DNA of 64,000 nt from Opisthorchis felineus (Eukaryota > Platyhelminthes > Trematoda > Opisthorchiida > Opisthorchiidae), in NCBI GenBank assembly GCA_004794785.1, contig SJOL01006595.1, positions 208,601 through 272,600 on the forward strand. Direction: 5' to 3'. Numbering within the stretch: position 1 is the first letter of the stretch; each line of letters opens with the position of its first letter. Both the position numbers and the translations under genes were made by a program. The notes beneath the pieces were generated by a model. That model was not told where the DNA came from. It ran no database searches and saw nothing but the letters and a program-made list of their open reading frames with translations. This document shows, piece by piece, positions 31,063 to 44,900 of this stretch.

Positions 31063-34000
31063 CTACAGAGACTTGTTTATGTTCATGAATATCATTAGGC
31101 GAGCCATGACTCAGTCGTATGGTCTTTTGACTCTTGTTTTTGGCCATTTTTTACCTCTCGGGTGATTATTAAGACGGATGGTTGCTCTGATAGCTTACTG
31201 TAGATTTCAGAGTGGAAAAATATGAAATAGAGTATGGTTTGATTGGCAGTCTGCATATTACTTTCGGGAATGGACGTTTGCGGTACCAGCAGCGTTAAGT
31301 TAATTAATCCTTCTTTAGTCTGCCTAATGTCATATGCTATATAAACAGTTGAGAATAAACGCTTGTTACGTTGCCCTTTGTACCTTATATGTCTCGGTAA
31401 CAAAGACTGATGTTCAGTTTTCATCAATGTTGTGGCATCCTGACAGATTTTGATGGAGTCTGTGGTAGTTGGTTATCTAACCGTCAGTTTCAAGACCAAG
31501 AATAGGCATCGCCGTTCCCGTTGTTTTGCAACACAACCACAGCATCTAACAAGGAAAACGGATTACAACAGAATTGTCCTCGGTGTTATCCACAATCTTC
31601 AATTAGGTTTTTAGCACTACATACCAGATATAAGATATTTTTCTCTGTTTATTCCAGTCGGAAACAGGAAGTATAAAAAACGTTTTTGATGGAACTGCAA
31701 CTGCATTCCAAACTGAGAAAAAAATAAACAAAATTTTTTCTAAGCTATATTAAAGCAACGTCACTAATATCGTCTAATGCTTTGTCGTCAAGACAACCCT
31801 AGGTATACGTATTCGGCAACGTTGGCCTGAGCTCCGGTGCCCAGATTTTTGCAAAACTCAGAAGATTTCAATCGGCAATAAATGAGGAAATGGTCGTTCG
31901 TGAGCTACAGAAGTACTATCTATTCAGGGTGGTAAAACTGACTTGTGAAATCGTGTTAATTGCGTTTCCTTCAGTTCAATAGGATGTCCTTAGATTTTGT
32001 CTGAATTAAAGTGCAGTTACATGAAGCCTTGTTGAGAGCTGGCCAAATATTTTGATCTATTATGGTTGAAATGGTGATAAGCTTTGCGCTCACGTTTAGG
32101 ACACGTGGTTGTTGGGAAGCCACCTGGATAATAAGCAAAGAGAAATGTGAAGTCAGTTACCAGGATCGCGTCGGCTTGAGAACAAGAAAGACTCAGGGCT
32201 ATGCCCACCTGATGGGCCATTTACCAGACCGAAACCGTTACAGGACTACCAAAATGTCTGATAGACGTTCTTAGTGAAAAGTTAAATCAAGGAAAAAGAA
32301 TGACATATTATGCATCAGAGAAGGTACAATTGTCTTATTGAATAAGACATTGGTATGGGCAACGTATGGTTGTCCTATATTGGCAGTCAAGGTTTTTGCT
32401 GACAGTTTCTAAGTGACGAAATATCCGCTCATTTTGCTTTACTTATTCGTCCACAAGAATACACAGTGGTCATGGAAGCACGTGGGACAAGAACTCACCC
32501 AAATGCCAAATATTTTCTTCTCCATTCACTTCAACGAAACAAGCAAAGACAAGCAACAATAGTTCTGTCCATAAACTGTACATCTGAATGCAAAATCTGA
32601 AATAACTACGGTCTGCAACCTCTAGTTAAATCTAAGGTTCGCCTCTTTGACATGAAGTGTTGTTCCAAAACACTGGTTTATATTACCTTTGCTAGTCTTG
32701 CGGAAAAATGTTTGCATTTGCACCATAGAAACGCCATCTGACAAAAAAGGCCTGTTTTCAGCAGTAGACAAGTAAGCAATTCTTCTCAAATAATGTAATG
32801 GAGTTCTTATAGATTAAGCTGCAACGGAAGATGCAGATAGCGATCACAGCTAATTGAACGTCAGCCTGAATGTGCATTGTATACGTCAAACACTAAGCGC
32901 ATCATAACCTAATACTGTGCTGTGACGTCGTCTATCGTAGGAAAAGAAATGGGAGTTCCTTAGAATGTTCACTGACTACAAATTCACTGATAAAAATCAC
33001 GCCAATTAATGTGTTGCACTTGATTTTAGCACCTGGCCATTAACTCTAACTCAACCTTGTGAGATTCAAGGTTCTGATCAACCCTGGCAAAAACGAAACA
33101 ATTTTTGCAGTGTTTCGCAGGCCGTTTGGTGCAGGCTGAATAACTTGCCACAAAAATTCCAGAACAAACACTTCAAAAAGCGCCCGCTATTTGCGATCAC
33201 CTGTTGGCCTGCTGTCAGCTGATGGCATACGAGCTGAAACTAACATAATCTCGTCAAAGCTGGGGCCCTAATTATGGAATAAAGTTATGATAAATGGCCT
33301 TGAATTGGGCAAAGCAAGAGGGTCATACTTAAACCTCAGTGTAACACGATGCGACCACCCCGACTAGAGATCCACAATGTTTTGGAAAATAAAGCAGAAG
33401 TGAAAGGGAAAGTGATAAATGGCTTTCTAGCCAACATGCACTACTGAAATTCACATGACCTACACCCGAAGCACTGTCCCTATGTCCATTCATGATTTTA
33501 AGTTGTGTACAAAGCTATTAAGATCAGATGACACATCCCTAACTAAAAACTAACAGGGGAATGAGGGTAATAGTCGTCCTAGAAGTTACCTGCTGTGAAA
33601 TTGTTCTGAGCATTAGACCCTAAGACCACTTGTATTCTACGGAAATTTTAGTCTTTACATATTGTGCTCGTTAGGCAGTCGGTAAGTCTAACGAGGGCCA
33701 GGTTGGCAGACCGACGCAACCATGATTCGTCATGCTGTGCTATGGACTCAACAAATTTCCGCCATGAATGAATCGGAAAACTTGATTACGGTCATCCACA
33801 TGAAAGCAGGGACGCATTGTCCATGCTTAAAAAGTTACACATACTTTCCCATCACGTGTGGTTTTGTTTGATATTCACTCAGCCACGCAGTCACAAATCT
33901 GGGTTTGGATGTTGCAGACCATTAAATGACTGAACGACACGATAGATAGGCATGATAGATATAGACGTGATAGACATTTACGTATTCAATTTATGCAAGT

Positions 34001-37000
34001 TTCGTACGTCTTATCGGGTTTATCACCTGACGTTTTGCACAAGGGATCAGTTTACCCATCAGTCACGAATTTGGTAACCAGTTTGCTTCTTTCAAGAAGA
34101 CATCTCACAAGAGGACAAAAAAGCCTAAGAGGAACATCCAGTCAGTTGTTAACCGAAGAAGCTGCTGATTTGTGAGGGTCCATTTGGCCAAATGCCACCC
34201 AGACCAAAAATAAAGCCTGTGATTATTCATCTTAGTCGTTTCTGAGATGCAAGATTATACGGTCGGAATACACTTGATATTTGTATATCAAGTCTGATTC
34301 TTTTAGCAGTGACACGTCAAAAGTATTCGGGAGCTAATGTGACTGTATTCCTGGGACAGACTAGAAACTGATTTGATCTAACATAAAGGGGGTGCAATTA
34401 TGGAGAGAGATGCAGCTAATGAGGTCCTGGTCAATTTGTCCGTGCGTCGGTAGCTTCTAGGATGGCTATATTTGCCTTGTGTTTAAGGACTCAAATGCTG
34501 AAATGTGCGGAGTGTATTATATTACGCTGACGTGGCTCATCAATCAAGTGTACCATCTACAACGACAATCTTGGAGTTGAGTTTATATTTTAATATTTCC
34601 AACTTTTTACATTTGAATTTTAATGCGACACCCACTCACGTGGCCGGTGAAGTGCGATGCAAGCTGTCTTGTGCTTTTGAAAATAACTTCATCAGAATAA
34701 TGGCAGAGTCAGGTAGTTTTCAACGGAAGCTATCATTTCGGTCACTTTTTTCGATAAGCACCCGACCCGGATACTTGAATTAGGACTTTTCACTTCTGAT
34801 TTCGTTCTAATTTTATCTGTTGGTTATTCACGGTTAAAACGGGTTTGTGGCATGTCACATCTTGTGAAACTTGCGTCATTGTTGTATCTGTTCAGAATTC
34901 TGAATTAACGTAAATGACCACAACTCCAAGTTAGAAACGTGTTGCTCATGAATATTTCTCAAAACACATTTTATGCCTTGATTTACCCGGTAGGAACCAT
35001 TTTGCTACAAAAAGTTGAAAGCACAGCTAGACCGATTTGCACAGTATACCAAGTAGATAAAGTCTAAATTAAGCTTTTGACAAAATAAATCACGTGTAGT
35101 CGTCCATAACCCGTTTCAGAATGAATTCGCTAACTCTATCAGTGGTCTGCTAGAGACAATGAACTAAGTCAAATCTATTTGGCCATCAACACTACATACG
35201 GCAAAAGTTAGAAAGAACTGTCCTGAATCGCAAATGCAAAGAACATTGCAGTCATTTAGTTTCGAGGTTTCCTAATTATATTGGTGTGTGGCGGTAAGGT
35301 GAGACCTAGACTCAGCTTCTGGATGCTCATTTAGACCTCTGAAATGTAATTAATGATATGCATCTATTTACCTTCAACGTGATGCCGCTACTGTAACTCC
35401 ACATGCACAGTTGAAGTAGAGACATTGAATAGTGCATTTTGTGATGCAATATTTTTGAATGAGGGATGATACTGCCTCATTTGAGACGACTAGAACTTGT
35501 TAGCAGTTGACAGAAGCATATAAAGCACACTGAGCGGGGGACTGGGCACCAAACATGTGTTCATTAAGAACATGAATAGATATATCAGGTCCGAACGAGG
35601 GAGCTGGAAATGCTTAGACTCTGTGAGGCACTGGTTCATAGTAAAAGTACTGGAATCTACACAACGGCTTTAGTGAATAAATCAGTGTAACGTCTCAGCA
35701 ACATAGGATCCCACTTCTATCAAAAGGTTAAGGTCCGTTATTACGGTTACCGATGAGCTATTCACGTGTTTGTTCGGAGACGCGAAATTCTAACTCGGCC
35801 TGTCTTGTGTACACGAATGGAACAGACCGTATACGCAAATCAGTGTGCGACTGTAGAAAACAACGATGGAAAACCTGTTAACCTGACCATCAACCAACTG
35901 TCAACGAGTTTCCTGCTAAGCGTAATAACTCTGTTAGAAAAAAATATGTGCACACATGCTTATATATATGCTTATTGTGCAATCATGACCACATAAGGAT
36001 TGTTTGTTGCTATTTTAAACAATAAAATGGAGGACCGTTTTCTCAATTCATGAAACCTATTCCTTAATTGGAACTTCAGTAAATGTGCGCTATTTGAAAT
36101 GACGGAAAATAACTAATGAACACTATGCGCTACTTCATTTGCAAACCGGCCTTCCTTCAAACAGGCCACTGGAATATTCGGTGCATTTTCGTTTCGCTCA
36201 ATCAATTTTGGCCCTTGTGCGTGCCCGTCAATCGACAGGCGATCCGTCTTCCAACTATGTACATACCGTTTTAGACAACGCCTAAATCACATCGATTCTT
36301 TATGTTATTGTAGTTATCTAAATTACATGAAAATGAACCGTTATGTTTTCACTGCGTGCGCACTTAGGATAAAATGCTGGTGTCAATGGGTGGCTGGGGT
36401 AATAGCGGTTGGATCTGGGTGAGGAGTGGACAGTGGGGCAAAACTTTATCTCAACCTCAGCTAGCTTGAAGAAAGGCTATAATGAACAATAATTTTGCCA
36501 TACTTTACTTTTGTTCTCTTACATTTTGCCGGCAAAACTCATTTGATCCTTACTTACTCAGCACGTCTCAGAGATTTTGGTAGCATAGCAACAAAGTGCG
36601 ATTGTAGATTGACTCTTCATGGTAGGATGATAACGGCGCCGCATACATGCCAGTCAGGGTAAAAAAGCAAGAAATTTTTATATGGGTTTGTAGTACAAAT
36701 GGACACCTGGGCTTGTCTAATACATAGAGAGAGGTCAAGAACAATATGTTCGATAAAATACGACGTAGCTTTGGCCTTGGGTTCAGTCCCACTACCGGTC
36801 TGTGGAGTCTACGTTGAAGATCCGTCTGCAGAAATATCTTGACTGAACAAAGCAAAGTACAGCAAACAGCTTTTTTGGATCAACAGTCCTCGTACTAATC
36901 AGATGGTGGGCAACCTATGGACAAGGATTTTTACAACTGGGACCTTCAGTTTATTTCCCGTAAGCGACTCAGCTCACTGTGTATAGCGGCGATGCATCCA

Positions 37001-40000
37001 TTGTGTTTGTGGCCGGAACCACAAGAATTATATCCATCTTTTCTGTACAAAAAGCCAGACAACTAAACTCCATGCACGAGGTTTTGGTCTAAGAATTTGT
37101 CTTGTAACTTCCCGCGTGGATGGCTTCATGACTCATATCCCGCAAATAGTTTAGTCTCTCAAAATATCTGTTCTGGCACCAAGTTCTGGATCACCCGCGT
37201 TCCAAAACTTCCTGTAACGAGCGCAACAGACGGCAGATTTGGGTAACACGCGAATCCAGAATTATTTCCTGTCTTGCACGAATTGATAAATGTTCGGGGA
37301 CGTTTGCTATCGCCCGAACTATGCTGGGAAAGCTTTAGTCCACAAACCAAAATAACACCATAACATTTTTTAAATCTCAAATGCATGCGTACACCGAAAC
37401 ATGTGCTAAAACTTCTGCTATGTAGAACGATTTAAGAAATCATGAATCATTTGCACCGAAGATAAGGTTGGGTATTCTTTTTGCCAGAGTCGATTGAGTG
37501 CTCATGCCACTGGATTTGTTTTTGGAGGTGCGAAAATGAAAGGGGCTTTGAAATGTTTTATCGATTAGCTGATACAAACAGCAACCACTTTGCCAAGCCC
37601 GGATCCCCGCTTCTTCATAGTGCTTGGGAATCAATAAAGTGAACCATATTCATCAGCACAGTGCTACAGATTAAGCAGTAGGGTGCACTTGGCGCCAACA
37701 TGTGTTTTTGGTACATCAAGTCCAAATATTTCAAAACCTGTAGGAAGCCCGTAAGTGCAGAAAAATAGAAAGGGATCACAAATAATCCAGTTGTTTCGTT
37801 TCATGTGCGGATATCCCTTCGTATTCTGGAGCTAGGCGAACATCCTCAAAATCAGTTACCTTCCCCAATGGCTTGGCGTCTCCGTACCAGGCCCGTTATT
37901 GCACCCCTATTTCCTCTGCTGAACTAACAACTATCACTGATCATAATAGCAAACTACACTTTGCAGCAGTTTGTTAGAAGCTTTGAAAAAAAGGACCACA
38001 TGGACATGGTCGATACCTCATTTTGTCAGATACAACCAAGTAACTTACTGCTTTTACTTTCTTCTGATCTCTACCATACCCAATATTTTGGATAAATTAA
38101 GCCTAATTGCCTGGGTCGTGAGTAGTTTATACAAAACATTCCTGGTTAAACCATATTCAGTTACTTGTGAAGATGGGCTCCGTCCTATATTGATCTGCCT
38201 ATTGAAGAACCGTCACCGATATCTCTCTAAAATCCTTGACAATCTGCTGCATTGGTAACAATTTTCGGGACCTATGTGTGTGGTTTGTTTCATTCCTACC
38301 ACCAAACCTCTCTTTCTGATGATTGTAACTACCCACTGCCTCTGTGAAGAAGTTTATATTGACCCCGTTTCCTGTTTCGAGTCCGCGCGCGGCATGTAGG
38401 AGCTGTGAAATTCCTCACTGCCCGGTTTCCATGGTTTGCTTTCGACCTTTCACACACACTTTCATGCACACACTGGGCTTTTCCTCGGTAAACCATAGTA
38501 CTCCAAAGTGTGGGATGGACTGTATCAGGAAGCAACAAAAAGCTCCCAATCTGTGTGAACGCTAATTTACGATTAATTTTGAACAGGAATGATTATTCTT
38601 TGCGACACTTGTGAATCACGCCAAACCGGCACTGACAACCAGCACGTGCTCCGAACTTTCATCAACGGTGTGTCCTGAGTTGCAACTCACGGTTGATCGG
38701 TGGATGGTTTAACTGAAGAGTTAGACCATTTCTTCCAGACAAACACCCGTTGTCCTGTTTATCGACTGAAGTGTCACCGTCCTTCATATTGGTGGAAATA
38801 TCTTTAAGCGACGCCATTAGCAGGAAATTCTTATCAAGAACTACGTGAACCATATATCTATTGGGACTTCTCTCATAGGAATTGATAATCCCTAGGGCCG
38901 AAAAGTTTCCTGGCTTCCATCAGGAAGCTTGGGTTGGGATCGCCATAGCAACCTGTGGAATGTTGTAAACGTGAGCAGCAGTTCGTCGGGCCAAATTAAA
39001 AGATCCCAAGTTATCGCTTATCTTCTCACTAAGCGCTTCAGGAAGATGAGTACTGTATAACAAACCGTGGAAGGTTAAAGTAAGAAAATACCCTCGAAGA
39101 AGTTGCATGCGTCCACCGATTCTCCACCGTCCACCGATTTGTAAAACAGACTCTGCTGTGAAACAGTCATTCCAATGTTTAGTATTATTGCTCGGGAGAT
39201 TGGTGATTCAGGCCTTTTTATGATGCTAATCAGATTTCGGACATATATGCAGATTTGCGCTACAACTAACCTTTAACAGTTCTCAACATCTGCTGCCCTA
39301 CGTACGATCAATATGCGAGGAGTTCACATCCTCCGTGAACGCCACATCAGGTGGTGAGTGGTCAATATCTCACATTGCTGTTTGTTCGAGATAGGTATTG
39401 GCATCACAACAGATTTCGACGGTCGCAAAAAGTGTGACTGGGTAATTTCGGGAATGCTGATCTTCGATCTTCTCGCGGGAAATCTTCCTGGTCGAACAAG
39501 GGGGAGCGCTTCTTTTGACGCAGAGTTCCCTCAGAGTGATAGCAGCTCGTTTACGCGCTTGACTTCCCCAATTCGTCTGACATTACTTCATACCGGACCG
39601 GTTAGTACACAGTTTTCAGGCTGAAATTTCAAGGGAGAAAAGGGCAGACTTATCTTGGCTGGGTTAATTACACAGTGAAACTCAAATGCCATCTCGTTAC
39701 GTCGGATCTTTTAGAAACTTCCCGGATGATTTTTTCCCGTTGGTTTGAAAGTCAAGGCATCATTTCGCTTGCTGTTTATTGTTTGCCGCAGATGAAGCAA
39801 ATCACTGTCAAAAGACTGCAATTGGCAGCACAGTTCAGTAGGGACAGAGTAGTAGGTTCTGATCCCCTAGACAGTCACATTCAGACAGAAAATGAAAGAG
39901 TACAACAGTATTCCGACGAAATGCAGATATTAATTCACGGGGTGAGCGGTGTGGGATGTAGTCGGGATGCGTAGTAATGTGGATGTTTTTTGTTTTGGGA

Positions 40001-41690
40001 TGGCGCCGTCAGCTAGATGAGTTTTAGTTCATTCCGGTCATCAGGTATCCTGGTATGTGCTCAACTATTCTTTGATGGGAATAGAGGTCCAACATCACAA
40101 TCGTCGCTGAATCGATAGAGTGTATGGGCGACAGGATGTTGGACTCCCCAAGTCGGGGACCGGTGTATCTAAAATGATTTGGCTGGGAAGCTGCGATTCG
40201 GTTGCAGGTTTTTCCATCTTTGCAAATATATGACCTCTGTTTTTGGCCTCTATTTTGGCAACCTGATATATCTTATGCTTATCATTCGAAGGATCCTCTG
40301 TAAGTCGAATTGGTTTTACACCGTTTTCAGATTATCAGAATTCAATTCACTGTGCTGCGTTAAAGAATGTTTGCCAAACCACATTTTCAGGTCTGCACAA
40401 ACAGCCGGGCCAAACCCAACACGGAACCATTCGTTATCGCCACTGTGTGGGACTCTTTTATATAAACGCCGTCAAAAGGCTGTCATATTTTCGCACACAA
40501 CAGAGGAAATGGGAGCCCTAGGAGATATTACTTACTCGATTGGGCAACTGCAAATAATTAATTGTGGGAGTCCAAGACAGCTCATTTCCAGGAGCCAAAA
40601 TTTCTGTCGCCTGTAGGCTCTATTGACTTAACTGCAATTGCTCCGATAGACCACAGCTTCCCTTAGAATACATGCCGTAAATAAAACCAACTACTGTTCA
40701 CCTAACAGCCATTCCATAACTCGGAGCACGGCACCACCAGTCGCAAGACACTTTCCGACTACGGGCAATGTACAAACTACCGTCACGCAGTCAAAAACCC
40801 CGAATGCTAGGATTCAGCTACGAAATTTTGAACGGCGTAGAAAAATGATATTTGTGTACACAGAAGCTATTTTATGAAAATATTCGTTTACATTTGACCT
40901 GGCTGTTTCTGAATCTCCCTCCGTTTGAGTGATCTTGTGTGCATTTTTTGGTTTCTCCCTATATGAATGCACAGATACATATTTCCTGCAAATGACTTTT
41001 GAAAACAGAAGTAATAAAAGCGTCTTGTTCACTCTGTTGTGAGCAATATTCGGTGAAAAACATACTGGTCTCTGTAGCGCAAGCTCATCATAACTAGAGT
41101 ACCTTGGTGTACAAAAATGAGGCTCAAAACCTAAACTATGCTAACCATTTTCCTTAGATCGATATTTTACTGCACCTAATCTTGGTGTTAGAAGCATTAT
41201 TTACGTCAACACTGTACCATTAGATAGTTGTTTTTTATTCAAGCAGCAATGGAAGTTCGTATTTCTTACCATCATGAAGGGTAAACATTACCGTTCTAAT
41301 CTGTTTGATCCCCTTAGTTCCTGAAACGAGAGGTTCAACTACACGTAACATTAAAGAAATACTTGTTTCAAGTTCAGTAAGAACCTCCCCTAACTTCTCG
41401 TAATTCACTGAATTATACTGTACGGAACTTCGTTTTGATGTTCACAGCCTTCCCGGGGTGGATGTGGATGTTTTGAACGTCCAAACAAAGGACCATAAGT
41501 GACTCACGTGATGCGCAGATGTTCTCACTGACGGCACTCGGACATAACATTTTAGAATCTACTCGTTTCGTTAAACATCATGATAGGTTGAGCCGGTGTT
41601 GGGCCATTCACCATGCTTATTTGTTTCGTTCAATGGACTCAAAACAACCATGTTTCAATTTGCCTTAATTTCACCATCAAATTGGCACGA
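31063..41690. other. No gene recognised
   Basis: Ten kilobases with short, unrelated open frames on both strands. Small items: a GATA-rich patch at about 33940-33977 and a 17-nt tandem duplication (cgtccaccgattctcca) at about 39108-39138. A patch near 39830-39890 has a GGTTC.GATCC block that faintly recalls a tRNA B box. None supports a gene call. Confidence 0.4.
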
Positions 41691-41699
41691 TTATTTGTT

Positions 41700-41971
41700 G
41701 TCTTCGCTACCGTCTCACAACTAACTGTTCCAACTCCCTCTCCTCCCCGCGGGCTGTTCGCTCCTATCCTTCCTGTCTCACACCCTCCCCGCCTATCGGA
41801 CTTGGTTTATCCTGGGTACCAAGGCAACAGTTTGACCGCTAGCCTTCGGTGGTATCCTTCCAGCTGCCAGCTGGTCATACATTTCCCGTGTTCGTTAATC
41901 GATCAACAAATCCTGCCGCAACAGTACAACCACCATCACCAGCAGATGGCATCGTCCTGTCAGCATGAGGT
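41700..41971 (+). CDS. Possible coding exon, Pro/Gln/His-rich
   Basis: This plus-strand frame is richer in C and G than its surroundings. It contains PTPSPPRGLFAPILP, later PGYQGNSLTASLRW and QQYNHHHQQMASSCQHE, and ends at a good donor GAG|GTGCGT (from 41972). Such Pro, His and Gln-rich text is common in transcription-factor N-termini. A second frame over 41860-41965 is also open and protein-like, so the reading frame is not certain, and no domain is present. Confidence 0.28.
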
Positions 41972-44900
41972 GCGTAACTCCATATGGTTATGCGTGTGAG
42001 TGTGTGTTGCGAATAGGAATGCTTTTTCAAGATAACTGTCCTTAGATCTATACACAGGGTAAACTGACTCGGTTCTGTGGCTGTCACTATGTGACCTAAT
42101 AACTGATAATTCTCATAAGGATTGTCTGGTTACTATGTGCTCAGGTGGGTCTAAACAACTCCAGGTACATATAAGGCCAATTGAGATTGTGTTGGTGTGT
42201 CCATCTGTTACATTCCTCATGTAGAGTAGTTTAACTACTCAGTATAAATGTCATCTATGAAATTAAATTGACCGAACACCTGGTTTTTCTGGCATGTTAT
42301 GTAGCAAGGTAAAAAGCGACGGTTTTATATTTCTGATGAGCTTAGTTGTACTGCTTTAGCCACCACAATTCAGTGCGGACAATCAGGCAAATAAACTGAT
42401 TTGACATGGTGATGGATTTAGGTGTGTGACCCATCTAGGATTGTTACTGCAAATGACAGATCTATTAATCAAGGCAGGAGTCCCCACCCATCGTTAAAGT
42501 ACATTTCAATAGCTGGTAGCACTGACTGTGAAACCTAGTGGAAACCACAGTTATGTGAACAAGAAAAGTCTCCAAAGTAAAATACAACAGGTAAATAGAC
42601 AATTCAACAGATTGCAATCTTTATTTCTCTAGAAAGAGAATAAAATTTGTTAGTCATTCCACTCTATTAATGAGGACCACAAAATAGTTGGCCTTCTTCA
42701 TTCATGAGCGTGCGAGCATCGATGTGTTTCCACAATGAAAAAGAAATAGCTGGATGTACGTTCGGTGACACGTTGTAATCCCGTTTGTGGAGAAACAGGT
42801 TAGAGGTATTCGGTCATATCTTATACTTAGAACATTTATTCTGCATAATAAAAAATGAACACTGTCTACCAAGATTGTCGTCTGGCCCAAAATGATGAAA
42901 AGTTTTTCCTGATGGGTTGAACCCGGATCAGTTTTGTGCCATCTCAGATGTAAAGTACAAACCCTTTTCAACAGGCGTTGATCAGATCGATCAGGGACAA
43001 CTGCTTCACAGAGGTAGGAATTAGAGATTGTTGTGCATGTTCCCCTAAAAAAGTATCTATATATTACCCTTGCAGCAACCGTTTAAACCTGGGGGTGGTC
43101 AGACTGTTAAAACGTTACAAAAAGGATGACCGTTAGAAATATGACCAAATAAAAGATCTTTCAACGCATCACAGTAATAAAAGAAGCTTGACAACATCGG
43201 TCAACAGATCAAGCAATAGTGACCCGTCAAGCGTGGTGGTAGCTCCAGAGGGTGAGTGTTTGATCTTATTTGGCTACATTCAGAATCTTCAGTGAAATCT
43301 GTAGGCCTTTTTGAAGGCAAGTTTGAACTTGCGAGAGTGATTTGGTTTTGAGGTAAAGGTGCTCTGGGTTCCCGAAAGCCTAAGCCATGTAATCGCTATT
43401 GTGTTCAATGAGAGACGAAATAGATGCAGGTGATTAATTTATCGTTTGCAAAACTTGTTCAGCCGATGCATGTTCCAGAGGTTGCAGGCTGAAATTCACC
43501 ATCAAAGAATTGAGTATCCTTTCCCACCACTTGGTGTGTTCCAATAAAGACGACGGCGCACGTGTGACTGAGTTTCACTGAGTTTCTCACCTGTACCATG
43601 GAGACAGACAAAATTCCAAACTCCTGACTTCTGGGTTTGTTGTTGAACATTTTGTCTCACTTTGACCTGCACATTTTTTCCGTTTAATTTGTCCGATAGC
43701 ACACTCCCCTTTCTGTGTCACATCCTGTGTTGCTAACTGCCCAAGGTTCAATCTAACCGTAATCTTTCCTTCAATTCTGCTCATTATTTACTGTTAATTT
43801 CTTATAGAACCACGGTCTACCTGTCTATACTGTCTGCTCACGTCTAATTCAATATATTGTTTGCTGCCCAATTGCGACTACTGAACAAACGCAGATGAAG
43901 TTCGTAGAATTCGGTTTCGCCGTAATTATTACTGACCGTCCGTTGTTGAATTAGACTACACGTTACCTGTCAGATAGGACACCTAGATTGTGCTTTTAGG
44001 CTAATCAACCAATTCCTTGCCTTGAGATCACGGCCTTAGCACGGGATCATACAGTACTTCTTTATGCTTTAAAATAAGAGAGCTTAAAGGTTGACCCTCT
44101 GCATCAATCGTTGGTGACATTTCTGAATGTCACTTTTCTGAACCTTGGTCAAGTCTTCCGGCTTCTATCAGGATACGGATAAGGGTCAACAATAATACAT
44201 GATAGCACAACAAACTCAGAAAGGTGGATGGGGTTTACGAACCCCTTTTATTAGTGCAGAACTCATGGGGTGGATGGAAACTGTTCACTTTTGAATTGCT
44301 CGCATACACCATGTCCAACTACTCTGTGACTGCACTCACGTTACGTTCAACGCTTCTCGTATGGATAGGGGATTTACTATTGCACACCGAATCGCTGCGC
44401 AACTTTCTAAACCTTACGTTACATTATCATCCCCTGCACTCCGCTCGGCTTGAAGCATCTTCACCGTTTGAAAGTATGAAATAATCAGTTTGGCTTTGAC
44501 TAACCGGCTGGTTTGTACCACTAGAGAAATATGCATTTCAAGCCGGTTCCAGATAGTGAAGACTAGCACTTAGTCAAACACTTTAATCGTTACGGCCTAT
44601 AGGAATGCCTCCTGAAAGTACAAACAGAGCTACAACTTAAAAAAACTAATGCCCCTCGCCGTAGGAGGAGCACACCCTAAGGTCGGTGATCCAGTCAGCT
44701 GTTGCACCTACTTCGAAAGTTCGCTTCTTAAGGGCTCAAATCTGGCGTCGTGTCCACCCAAGCCAAACTATATGTGATAACAACTAAAGCGATGTCAGAT
44801 CGGATAAACAATGACGCAGGGTTTTTACATAAAACATTCACTGGCTCCCATGGACCGGAAACTCAGGGAGGAAGGGGTTAGAGTGAAAAATGAAAAAAAA

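Noticed and set aside
39810..39890. tRNA-derived SINE with A and B boxes
   Set aside because: The B-box-like block has an inserted base, the A box is loose, and no tRNA-like fold or tail could be drawn.
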